This document shows, in pieces, positions 46,931 to 54,266 of a stretch of 64,000 nt of DNA. Within the stretch, counting starts at the first letter, position 1; every line of letters begins with the position of its first letter. The notes under the pieces were generated by a model. It made no database searches and was not told where the DNA came from. It worked only from the letters and a program-made list of their open reading frames with translations. The stretch comes from Microthrix sp041394405. GTDB taxonomy: Bacteria; Actinomycetota; Acidimicrobiia; Acidimicrobiales; Microtrichaceae. A program made the translations under genes and the position numbers. The DNA is taken from the NCBI GenBank assembly GCA_041394405.1, contig JAWKIF010000006.1, positions 682,001-746,000 of the forward strand, given 5' to 3'.

Positions 46931-48025
46931 GTGCGAGCCAGCCTCCGAATCGGGCGCCTGTTGGGCGTGCCGTTGTACATCCAGTGGTCGGTGCTGCTCG
47001 TCGGTGGGCTGATCGCCTGGGTCACCTCCAACTCACTCACCACCAGGGCAGGCGTCGACACCGCCACGGCGGTGTCGTTGGGGTTGGCGTTCGTGCTGGG
47101 CTACCTGGCCTCGGTGCTCATCCACGAACTGGGCCACACGATTGCCGCGAAGCACTTCGGCATCGGGGTGCGCCGCATCTCGTTGCTGTTCTACGGCGGA
47201 GCGGCCGAGCTGGATGCGGCGCCCGCCGACCCGCAGTCGGAGTTCTGGGTGGCGCTGGCCGGGCCGCTGGCCTCGGCGGCCTGTGCGGCCACCGCGGTGG
47301 CGGGGCACGCATTCGCGCTGCGTTCAGGGGCGTGGCTGAGCGCCGACATCCTGGGCGCCCTGGCGTGGGCCAACGTGGCCATGGTCGTCGTCAACCTGTT
47401 GCCCGGTTTTCCGCTCGATGGCGGTCGCGTCACGATGGCCCTGATCTGGTGGACCAGCGGCAACCGGCGCCTGGCCCAGCGGATCGTCAGCTTCTCAGGC
47501 CTGGGCCTGGGGCTCTCGCTGTTGGCGTGCGGCGCCCTGTTCATGTGGTGGGACCGCCCTCTGGCCGGCCTGCCCGCTTGGTGGGCCTTGGTGGTCGGCT
47601 GGTTCTTGGTGATGGCGTCCGACGTCACCGCTGCCCGGGCCCCGGCCGGCTGCGTCGGCGATCGGATGGGTCCGGTGGCACCTGCCCAGGCGGCGTGGGC
47701 CCCGTCCGGGTGGTTCCTGGCCAACGTCGTGGAGCCCAACCCGGCCTATGCGTACTTCCCGCTGGCCGACGAGTCCGGCGAGCTGGTGGGCATGGTGTCG
47801 GAGACCCAGGCTCGGGGGGCGGCCGCATTGGCGCCGGCGGGGCAACCGATCGGGCAGGTGGGGTGGCGGTTGGCCGACCTGGCCTACTCGACGCCGGACG
47901 AATCGCTGGGCGAGTCCGAGCCGCGGCGCCGAGCCGCACCCTCCCAGGTCTCGCTGGTGTTGCTGGGCGGGCGGCCGGTTGGCGTGGTGGACGACCGGGC
48001 TCCCCAGGGGCTCGCCGGAGCGTAG
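46931..48025 (+). CDS. Site-2 protease family (M50) membrane metalloprotease
   Basis: A 364-residue intramembrane protease of the Rip3/SpoIVFB-like type. The zinc motif is HELGHTIAAKHFG in the third hydrophobic segment, and the second ligand motif is NLLPGFPLDGGR (Asp). Six hydrophobic segments span about 15-220. The C-terminal part (about 230-360) resembles a degenerate CBS-pair, with GDRMGPVAPAQ and VSLVLLGGRPVGVVDD. Targets are unknown; such proteases release membrane-bound regulators. The GTG at 46931 is the earliest credible start. Confidence 0.9.
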   Translation: MRASLRIGRLLGVPLYIQWSVLLVGGLIAWVTSNSLTTRAGVDTATAVSLGLAFVLGYLASVLIHELGHTIAAKHFGIGVRRISLLFYGGAAELDAAPADPQSEFWVALAGPLASAACAATAVAGHAFALRSGAWLSADILGALAWANVAMVVVNLLPGFPLDGGRVTMALIWWTSGNRRLAQRIVSFSGLGLGLSLLACGALFMWWDRPLAGLPAWWALVVGWFLVMASDVTAARAPAGCVGDRMGPVAPAQAAWAPSGWFLANVVEPNPAYAYFPLADESGELVGMVSETQARGAAALAPAGQPIGQVGWRLADLAYSTPDESLGESEPRRRAAPSQVSLVLLGGRPVGVVDDRAPQGLAGA

Positions 48026-48040
48026 GCCGGCCCGCAACGG

Positions 48041-48526
48041 TCAGCTGTTGGCACCCACGGGCACCGTCTCCGACGGCTCGGTTGGGGCGTTCTCGCTGAA
48101 CACCACCGTGACCTGGTCGTAGCCCAGGCTTTCCAGCATCGAGGTGAGCATGTCCTCGGTATTGCGTTGCGCAACCCCCTGGAGATCGCTGGCGTCCGCA
48201 GCGGCCTCCAGCTCGTCCTCGGCCTCCACAAACAACGGCTGGTCGTCCACCGGCTGGTCGTCCAGAAAGTCCTCGACCCGGTTCAAGAGGCCGCGCTCGC
48301 GGCTGTAGACCCGGGTCTTCGAGTTGTCGATGCGCGCGTCGGTGAGCGTGGGCGGCGGGACGGTGACGGTGACCGAGTTGGTCTCCTCGTCGACCTCGAT
48401 GGCCCCGTTCTTCAGGGAGGTGAAGTCCACCTCGGCCTCCACGTCGCCGGTGGCGACGAGGAGCGTGCGTTCGCCCGCCAGGATCGACGGGATGCCCTCC
48501 ACGTCGTTTTCGACGTCCACCACCAC
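48041..48526 (-). pseudogene. DUF4230 protein, C-terminal fragment (gene split by IS1380-family element)
   Basis: 161 residues, VVDVENDVEGIPSILAGERTL onward with VTVTVPPPTLTDARIDNSKTRVYSRERGLL, the conserved C-terminal part of DUF4230. The N-terminal part lies at 50159-50383, beyond an insertion sequence. Deleting the element and one copy of its 5-bp duplication joins the halves in frame (GTFQ-VVVDVEN) into a 236-residue membrane protein. A GTG at 48526 could still start translation of this fragment, but without its membrane anchor. Confidence 0.88.
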
Positions 48527-48531
48527 CTGAA
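48527..48531. repeat. Target site duplication, left copy (CTGAA)
   Basis: CTGAA directly precedes the left inverted repeat of the IS element; the same five bases follow the right repeat at 50159-50163. Confidence 0.85.
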
Positions 48532-48722
48532 CCTGAATCCACCGATCGGGTTTCTGCCCGTGAGTAGTGAGTGATGTTCGGGTCTGGTGGGGTCATCGGG
48601 GCGGGGGTGAGCCCGTTGGTCGGGGTGTTGGGGCGCGTAGGACCAGGGGTTCGTGGTGGGCGGGGCTGGTTGTCAGCGCTTGGGATTCGGGTGTGTGCGG
48701 CGCCATCGCACGGGCCTGGGTG

Positions 48723-50087
48723 TCAGGGCGACGCGGCGGTGGGGAGTGCCCGGATCCGGTGGAGGGCGGTGTGGAATTGGTGTGCCCATGGCCAGTCGGT
48801 GGGGAGCCGGAGGGTTGGGGTGCCTGATTTGTTGACGAGGACCCCGGCGAGGGCGATGAGCCGGGTGCGGATGGTTCGTGCGGTGCGGATGGGGCCGTCG
48901 AGGGCGATGATCCCGGCCCAGCGACAGAGGTTGTGGGCGAGGACGGCGCACGCGAGCCAGGCCCCGTTTGCTGCGAAGTTGCCGGAGGGGCAGTGTTCGA
49001 GCCCGTTGTCTTTGAGTTCCCGGATGGCGGTCTCCACGACGGCGTGGTTGCGGTGGAACCTGTCGGCCTCAACGGTGGTGAGGGTGTTGTCGCAAATGAA
49101 CGCGTGGTGGCGCCAGAGCGGCCACATCGCGGTCTGGGCGGTGTCGGCGAGTCGGGTGCGGCGCACCACCAAACGGACGGTCCGTTTCTGTTTGCCTTTG
49201 CCGGTGGTGTAGTCCGTTTCGGCGACTTGGGCGTGCCCGGCACGGGTGTAGTCGATCGTGGTCCAGTCGGTTTCGGGGATCGCCGAGATCGCCGTTTTGA
49301 TCTTGGGGACGAGCCGGACCGTGATCGACCAGCCCACCCCGGCCTTGGTGAGTTTGTCGACGAGTTTCCATGACCAGAACGCCGAATCGGCCCGGACGGT
49401 GACCGGCCCGCACGCGCCGGCCCGTCCGATGGTCCCAAGGACCTCACCGATGAACCGGAGAACCCCACGTGATGACCCGGCGGCGCCTTTGCGCATCCTC
49501 GATCCAAGAACCTCACCGGTCCCGGCGCGGGTCGCGAACAAGGGGTGGTAGCCGAGCACTTTGGTGTACCCGTAGGAGGCGCCCTGTTTGGCCTTGCCGT
49601 AGACCTCCGCAACGGTCGAGTCGAGGTCAACAACCAGGGGTTCACCGGGTTTGGGTCCCGCGCCGGCAGCCCACGCGTTGGCCAACAGGGCGCTGTTGAC
49701 CTTGTCGAGCTGGCGGACATGCCCGAAGGTGAACGTCCGCAGGAACGTCCCGATCGTTGATGGTGCCAACGGCACGTAGCCGAGGACGTGACGGGTGGCC
49801 CCCGACCGGAGCCGGTCCAACGCGTCGATGTTGGTCGCCCCGGCCAGCATGCCCATCACGATCGTCATCACCTTGGCGGCGGGGTTCGGGGCGCCGGTGT
49901 GAACCCAACGGGCGACCAACGCTGGGAGACCGAGACGTCTCGCCAGCAACCCCAGAAGCAACAGACCCGAGTCGGCCACCAGGTTCGGGTGGTCGAAGGT
50001 CACTCTGATCCGGTCGGGATTGTGCAAGGATGTGTCCACAGAAAGTGCCTTCCGAACTGGTGGTGATACGGCTTCGAACACCGTCAT
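48723..50087 (-). CDS. IS1380-family transposase
   Basis: A 454-residue DDE transposase. Catalytic candidates are D154 or D156 (LVVDLDSTVAEVYG), D234 (VTVRADSAFWSW) and E352 in HRNHAVVETAIRELKDNGLEHCPS, where E352 and K359 fit the E-x6-K signature. YGKAKQGASYGYTKVLGYHPL is typical of the family. The frame is uninterrupted. The start codon lies in the loop of an imperfect hairpin (50039-50113) that may limit translation from read-through transcripts. Confidence 0.95.
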   Translation of the reverse strand: MTVFEAVSPPVRKALSVDTSLHNPDRIRVTFDHPNLVADSGLLLLGLLARRLGLPALVARWVHTGAPNPAAKVMTIVMGMLAGATNIDALDRLRSGATRHVLGYVPLAPSTIGTFLRTFTFGHVRQLDKVNSALLANAWAAGAGPKPGEPLVVDLDSTVAEVYGKAKQGASYGYTKVLGYHPLFATRAGTGEVLGSRMRKGAAGSSRGVLRFIGEVLGTIGRAGACGPVTVRADSAFWSWKLVDKLTKAGVGWSITVRLVPKIKTAISAIPETDWTTIDYTRAGHAQVAETDYTTGKGKQKRTVRLVVRRTRLADTAQTAMWPLWRHHAFICDNTLTTVEADRFHRNHAVVETAIRELKDNGLEHCPSGNFAANGAWLACAVLAHNLCRWAGIIALDGPIRTARTIRTRLIALAGVLVNKSGTPTLRLPTDWPWAHQFHTALHRIRALPTAASP

Positions 50088-50113
50088 TCTTCCAGTTCTG
50101 GAGGCACTTTCTG
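50039..50113 (-). repeat. Imperfect inverted repeat around the transposase start
   Basis: Two 22-base arms (50039-50060 and 50092-50113) match at 20 of 22 positions as inverted repeats, with a 31-base loop containing the transposase ATG (50085-50087). The likely GGAAG ribosome site falls at the stem edge. Confidence 0.8.
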
Positions 50114-50158
50114 CGGATACGCGGACCCACCCACACCCACCAGGACGGTGGATTCAGG

Positions 50159-50383
50159 CTGAAAGGTCCCGGTGGCGGCCTTGAACTTGTTGAGCTTCTC
50201 GATGCGCTGCAACACCGGGGTCTGGGTTCGGTCGACGGTCTTGGAGCGCCCGAACACCGGGATGATCCCGCTGAGCATGAGCACGACGGCGCAGGCCAGG
50301 GCCACCAGCACGGCCATGAGGCCCCCGCCTATGGCCAAGCCGCCGCGGCGCGCGGTGGATCGCTGCTTCCTCCGGACTCCCAT
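50159..50383 (-). pseudogene. DUF4230 protein, N-terminal fragment (gene split by IS1380-family element)
   Basis: 75 codons, MGVRRKQRSTARRGG then a transmembrane segment (LMAVLVALACAVVLMLSGII) and KTVDRTQTPVLQRIEKLNKF, the DUF4230 start. Translation then enters the insertion sequence and stops at 50084 after 24 foreign residues. The right copy of the CTGAA duplication is 50159-50163. The function of DUF4230 proteins is not established. Confidence 0.88.
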
Positions 50384-50482
50384 GGCGGCAGCGTACCGAC
50401 CCCGCCCGGCTCCCACGGTTCACCGGACGCGCCCCCGGAGCGTCGCCGGGTTGGAAACCGTCGGGTGCTCACCGAGCGCGCG

Positions 50483-50517
50483 AAACAGGGGAGGCACCGG
50501 AGTGCCTCCCCTGTTTT
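50483..50517 (-). terminator. Strong bidirectional terminator hairpin downstream of ileS
   Basis: A perfect 15-bp stem, AAACAGGGGAGGCAC / GTGCCTCCCCTGTTT, with a CGGA loop. T-runs occur at the stem end on both strands (TTTT on plus, TTT on minus). It lies about 185 bases past the ileS stop and before the DUF4230 gene, so it most likely ends ileS transcription. Confidence 0.85.
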
Positions 50518-50575
50518 GGCTCATTGGAGGGAGCCGTGAACCACTGCGACGGGCTGCTGCACGGTTGGAGGTGGG

Positions 50576-50716
50576 ATGACAGACAGTCGCAGTGGGTTAG
50601 GCGACATAGTAGGCAGTGCGACTCAGCTCCACAACCACTTTCAGTCATTCTTGGTGAATCTCTACGCCCCGTGCGTGACCGCCCACCGTGAGTGCGGAAT
50701 CTCATTGAACAAGTGA
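50576..50716 (+). CDS. Possible 46-residue small protein
   Basis: A short frame starting MTDSRSGLGDIVGSATQLHN and ending CGISLNK, preceded by a good ribosome site (GGAGG, six bases before ATG). The region is less GC-rich than its surroundings. The 3' end overlaps the convergent ileS stop by 15 bases. No family is recognised; it may be chance. Confidence 0.2.
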   Translation: MTDSRSGLGDIVGSATQLHNHFQSFLVNLYAPCVTAHRECGISLNK

Positions 50717-53700
50717 CTCCACGTGGAGAGCCAGCCGCCGTCCGTCGACGTCGCCGACGGCGGCGGTGGGCAGCTCGTCGCTCCCGTCGCCCCCGGCCAC
50801 GACGTCGATCGCATCGGCCAGGGTCTGGGAGGCAATGTGGGCCCGATGGGTGGTGATGGCGTGCCGGAGCACCTGGTCGTCGGTGCCCAGGGTGACCCGA
50901 ATGCGGTCGGTGATGGCCAGGTCGGCGTGCTTGCGCGCTTGTTGGATCAACCGAATCACGTCCCGTGCCCGGCCCTCGTCGGCCAGCTCCTCGGTGACCT
51001 CGAGGTCGAGCGACACCACCAGGCCCAGGTTCAGGGACCGTCCCTCGGGGTCGATCATGGTGACCGCCTCAGTGCCGCGGGCGGGGGAGCCGCCATCGTC
51101 GGAGGCGTCGCCGGCCGGGCCGACGGGGGACATGGCCAGCTCGTACTCCTCGGCGGTCAACCGCTGGCCCGCCACCTCGATGCCGCCGTCGCCGGTCTCA
51201 ACCCACTGGCCGGTTCGTGCGGCGGCCAGCACCGCCTGCACCTCCTTGCCCAGACGCGGGCCCAGCAGGCGGGCATTCGGTCGCAGCACCGCGGTGGCAT
51301 AGGCGGAGGCATCGGCCTCCAGCCTGACCGAGCGCACGTTGACCTCGTCTGCGATGAGGTCGACAAACGGCTCCAGCGAATGCGCGTCGGCGCCGGCCAC
51401 CACCAGGTCGTTTAGCGGCAGGCGGGTGCGCAGCCGGTGTTCCTCGCGGAGCGACAGGGTTGCGGACGCCACCGCCCGCACCCGGTCCATGGCCTCGGTC
51501 AACGCCTCGTCGGCGGGAAGTGCGCCCTCGCCCGGCCAGTCGGTCAGATGCACGGACTCCTCACCGGAGAGGCCGCAGTACACCTCCTCGGCGACCAGCG
51601 GCAGGAGCGGGGCCACCAGGCGGCACAGCGTGGTCAGCGCCGTGTAGAGGGTGTCGTAGGCATCGGCCTTGTCGGGGGCGAGTTCCCCCGATGCGCCACG
51701 ATCCGCCGGAGCCCAGAATCGGTCTCGGGAGCGCCTCACGTACCAGTTGGTAAGTGCGTCGAGGTAGCTGGCCACCTGATTGCAGGCGCCCGGGATGTCG
51801 TAGGCGTCCATGGCCGCGCCCATGGCGTCGCGCAGTTGGGCGGTCTTGGCCAGCAGGTAGCGATCGAGGGGGCCCGTGGCGTCGGTGCGGAAGGTGGCCC
51901 GGTAGCCGTCGATGTTGGCGTAGGTGGTGAAGAAGCTGTAGGTGTTCCAGATGGGGTTGAGGATGAGCCGAACCACGTCGGCGAATTCCTTGCCGTCCTC
52001 GGACACCCGAAGGTCGCCGCCCCGGATGATGGGCGAACTCATCAGGTGCCAGCGCAGCGCGTCGGAGCCGATCGACTCCATCACCTCCTCTGGATCGGCG
52101 TAGTTGCGGTGGCGCTTGGACAGCTTGCGGCCCTCGTGGTCCAACACCACGCCGTGACAGATCACGTTGGAGAACGCGGGCCGGTCGAACAGCGCGCCGG
52201 CCAGCACGTGCAGCGTGTAGAACCAGCCCCGGGTCTGGGCGATGTACTCGACGATGAAGTCGGCGGGGGAGTGCTCGTCGAACCAGTCGGCGTTCTCGAA
52301 CGGGTAGTGCACCTGCGCAAAGGGCATCGAGCCGGACTCGAACCAGCAGTCGAACACCTCGGGTACCCGCACCATGGTGGCCTTGCCGCTGGGGTCGTCG
52401 GGATTGGGCCGGGTCAGTTCGTCGATGAACGGTCGGTGCAGGTTGTCGGGACGCACCCCGAAATCGGCCTCCAGCTCATCCAGCGAGGAGTAGACGTCCA
52501 GGCGGGGGAAGGCAGGGTCGTCGCTGCGCCACACCGGGATGGGCGTGCCCCAGAAGCGATTGCGGGAGATCGACCAGTCCCGCGCCCCCTCCAGCCACTG
52601 CCCAAACTGGCCGTCGCGCACGTGCTCCGGGATCCAGTTGATCTGCTGGTTCAGCTCGACCAACCGGTCGCGCAGCGCGGTGACCTCCACGAACCACGAG
52701 GACACGGCCCGGTAGATGATGGGCGTGTCCGTTCGCCAACAGTGCGGGTAGTTGTGGTCGTAGGTCTCGTGGCGCAGCACCACGCCGCGGTCCTTGAGGT
52801 CGGCCACGATGAGCGGGTTGGCGTCCAGCACGTTGACGCCTGCCCACTCGGTCACCTCGGAGGTGTAGCGACCCTTCTCGTCCACCGGTGAGATCATGTC
52901 GAGTCCGGCCTCGGTGCCGAGTCGCTGGTCGTCCTCGCCGTGCCCGGGTGCGATGTGGACCACCCCGGTGCCATCGGTGGTGTCCACGAACTCGCCGGCC
53001 AGCACCCGAAACGCACCTCGCTCGGCCTCGTCGGCGAAGTAGTCGAACAGCGGCACGTAGCGACGCCCCACCAGGGTGGCGCCGCTCACCGAACCCACCA
53101 CGGTGCCGGCGCCCAGCTCGCGTTCATACGAAGCGCGGGCGTCGCCGCCGATGAGGTAGTGCCGACCGTCGAGGGCCACCAGGTCGTAGGAGATGTCGGG
53201 GCCCACGGCGAGGGCCAGGTTGGCGGGCAAGGTCCAGGGCGTGGTGGTCCAGGCCAGCACGGCGATGTCGGTGCCGGCCTCGTCCAGCCCGAACCCGACC
53301 AGCCCGGCGTCGGCCGCGACGGCGGCGGCGTCGTCGGGCGCGAGCAGGAACTCCACCGTGAGCGCAGGGTCCTGGCGGGGCCGCATGGCGTCGTCCAGGC
53401 GGATCTCGAAGTTCGAGAGCGGCGTTTCGGCGCCCCACGAATAGGGCATGACGCGTTTGGCCTCGTAGACGAGGCCCCTGCGGTGCAGCTCGGCGAAGGC
53501 CCACATCACCGATTCCATGTAGGGCAGGTCCATGGTCTTGTAGTCGTCGTCGAAGTCCACCCAGCGCGCCTGCCGGGTGACGTAGCGCTCCCATTCGGCG
53601 GTGTATCGCAGCACCGATGTGCGGCACGCGTCGTTGAATCGGTCCACGCCGAATTCGTTGATGGCGGCGTGGCCGCCGATTCCCAGCTGCTTCTCGGTCT

Positions 53701-54073
53701 CCATTTCGGCCGGCAGGCCGTGGCAATCCCACCCGAAGCGCCGTTCCACCCGCTTGCCCAACATGGTCTGGTAGCGGGGCACCACGTCCTTCACGTACCC
53801 GGTCAACAGGTGGCCGTAGTGGGGTAGGCCGTTGGCAAAGGGCGGTCCGTCGTAGAAGACGTACTCGTTGTCGGCGCTGCGAGCATCGACCGACGCCTGG
53901 AAGGTGTCCCGTTCCTTCCAGCGCTGCAGGATCCGCCGTTCCATCGCCGGGTAGTCCGCCCGGCCGGGCACCTGGGGGTAGGGGGTTGTCCGGTCGGAGC
54001 CGGCCGGTGGCGGGGCGGCGGAGGGACCCGGTGCGGCGTCGTCACGGTCGGTGGAGGGGGCCATGGGGACCAT
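50702..54073 (-). CDS. ileS: Isoleucyl-tRNA synthetase (IleS2/eukaryote-like type)
   Basis: A 1123-residue class I synthetase with editing domain. The HIGH motif is in FANGLPHYGHLLTG, and the editing domain follows at about 200-400 (AWTTTPWTLPANLALAVG, TGVVHIAPGHGEDD). The KMSKS motif appears as EGRKLSKRHRNY, and the helical anticodon domain (NTYSFFTTYANIDG, ALTNWYVRRSRDRFW) is complete. KLSKR plus the long C-terminal region marks the type that resembles eukaryotic cytosolic enzymes and is usually less sensitive to mupirocin. In-frame ATGs at 54073 and 54064 are both possible starts. Confidence 0.95.
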   Translation of the reverse strand: MVPMAPSTDRDDAAPGPSAAPPPAGSDRTTPYPQVPGRADYPAMERRILQRWKERDTFQASVDARSADNEYVFYDGPPFANGLPHYGHLLTGYVKDVVPRYQTMLGKRVERRFGWDCHGLPAEMETEKQLGIGGHAAINEFGVDRFNDACRTSVLRYTAEWERYVTRQARWVDFDDDYKTMDLPYMESVMWAFAELHRRGLVYEAKRVMPYSWGAETPLSNFEIRLDDAMRPRQDPALTVEFLLAPDDAAAVAADAGLVGFGLDEAGTDIAVLAWTTTPWTLPANLALAVGPDISYDLVALDGRHYLIGGDARASYERELGAGTVVGSVSGATLVGRRYVPLFDYFADEAERGAFRVLAGEFVDTTDGTGVVHIAPGHGEDDQRLGTEAGLDMISPVDEKGRYTSEVTEWAGVNVLDANPLIVADLKDRGVVLRHETYDHNYPHCWRTDTPIIYRAVSSWFVEVTALRDRLVELNQQINWIPEHVRDGQFGQWLEGARDWSISRNRFWGTPIPVWRSDDPAFPRLDVYSSLDELEADFGVRPDNLHRPFIDELTRPNPDDPSGKATMVRVPEVFDCWFESGSMPFAQVHYPFENADWFDEHSPADFIVEYIAQTRGWFYTLHVLAGALFDRPAFSNVICHGVVLDHEGRKLSKRHRNYADPEEVMESIGSDALRWHLMSSPIIRGGDLRVSEDGKEFADVVRLILNPIWNTYSFFTTYANIDGYRATFRTDATGPLDRYLLAKTAQLRDAMGAAMDAYDIPGACNQVASYLDALTNWYVRRSRDRFWAPADRGASGELAPDKADAYDTLYTALTTLCRLVAPLLPLVAEEVYCGLSGEESVHLTDWPGEGALPADEALTEAMDRVRAVASATLSLREEHRLRTRLPLNDLVVAGADAHSLEPFVDLIADEVNVRSVRLEADASAYATAVLRPNARLLGPRLGKEVQAVLAAARTGQWVETGDGGIEVAGQRLTAEEYELAMSPVGPAGDASDDGGSPARGTEAVTMIDPEGRSLNLGLVVSLDLEVTEELADEGRARDVIRLIQQARKHADLAITDRIRVTLGTDDQVLRHAITTHRAHIASQTLADAIDVVAGGDGSDELPTAAVGDVDGRRLALHVESLVQ

Positions 54074-54153
54074 TCTGGCGGAGGTCGTGCGCCAGGGTTC
54101 AACGGGTTCCGCCCCACGGGCTCAAGGATCTCGAGAATCTCTGCCCAATACCG

Positions 54154-54183
54154 TTGACACGGGTGTAGTTCCACCGGTGTAAT
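54154..54183 (+). promoter_or_regulatory. nrdAB promoter
   Basis: TTGACA at 54154-54159 and TGTAAT at 54178-54183, spacer 18 bases, a near-consensus housekeeping promoter 84 bases before the nrdA ATG. TGTAATTACA at 54178-54187 is a perfect 10-bp palindrome over the -10 element, a possible operator. Confidence 0.65.
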
Positions 54184-54198
54184 TACATCCCTGCCACC

Positions 54199-54252
54199 CA
54201 AGATGTAGGGCCTCAGGCCCGCTTCGGTGGCCGCTCACCACAAGATGTAGGG
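54199..54252 (+). promoter_or_regulatory. Paired direct repeats upstream of nrdA, possible NrdR boxes
   Basis: CAAGATGTAGGG occurs at 54199-54210 and again at 54241-54252, exactly 42 bases apart (four helical turns). Each resembles half-conserved NrdR boxes (C-A-x-x-AT-x-TAG), and NrdR boxes usually come in pairs before nrd genes. The second ends just before the ribosome site. Confidence 0.5.
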
Positions 54253-54266
54253 GTAGGGGACCAGCC

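Larger units (their letters stand above)
48532..50158 (-). mobile_element. IS1380-family insertion sequence, complete
   Basis: A 1627-bp element bounded by perfect 13-bp terminal inverted repeats, CCTGAATCCACCG (48532-48544) and its complement (50146-50158), and flanked by a CTGAA duplication. It holds one intact transposase on the minus strand; 187 bases between the left end and the transposase stop code nothing recognisable. Intact ends, repeats and reading frame argue for a recent, possibly still mobile insertion. Confidence 0.95.

Noticed and set aside
48545..48722. Possible passenger gene inside the insertion sequence
   Set aside because: Frames here are short, lack a ribosome site and show no similarity; normal IS1380-type elements carry only the transposase.
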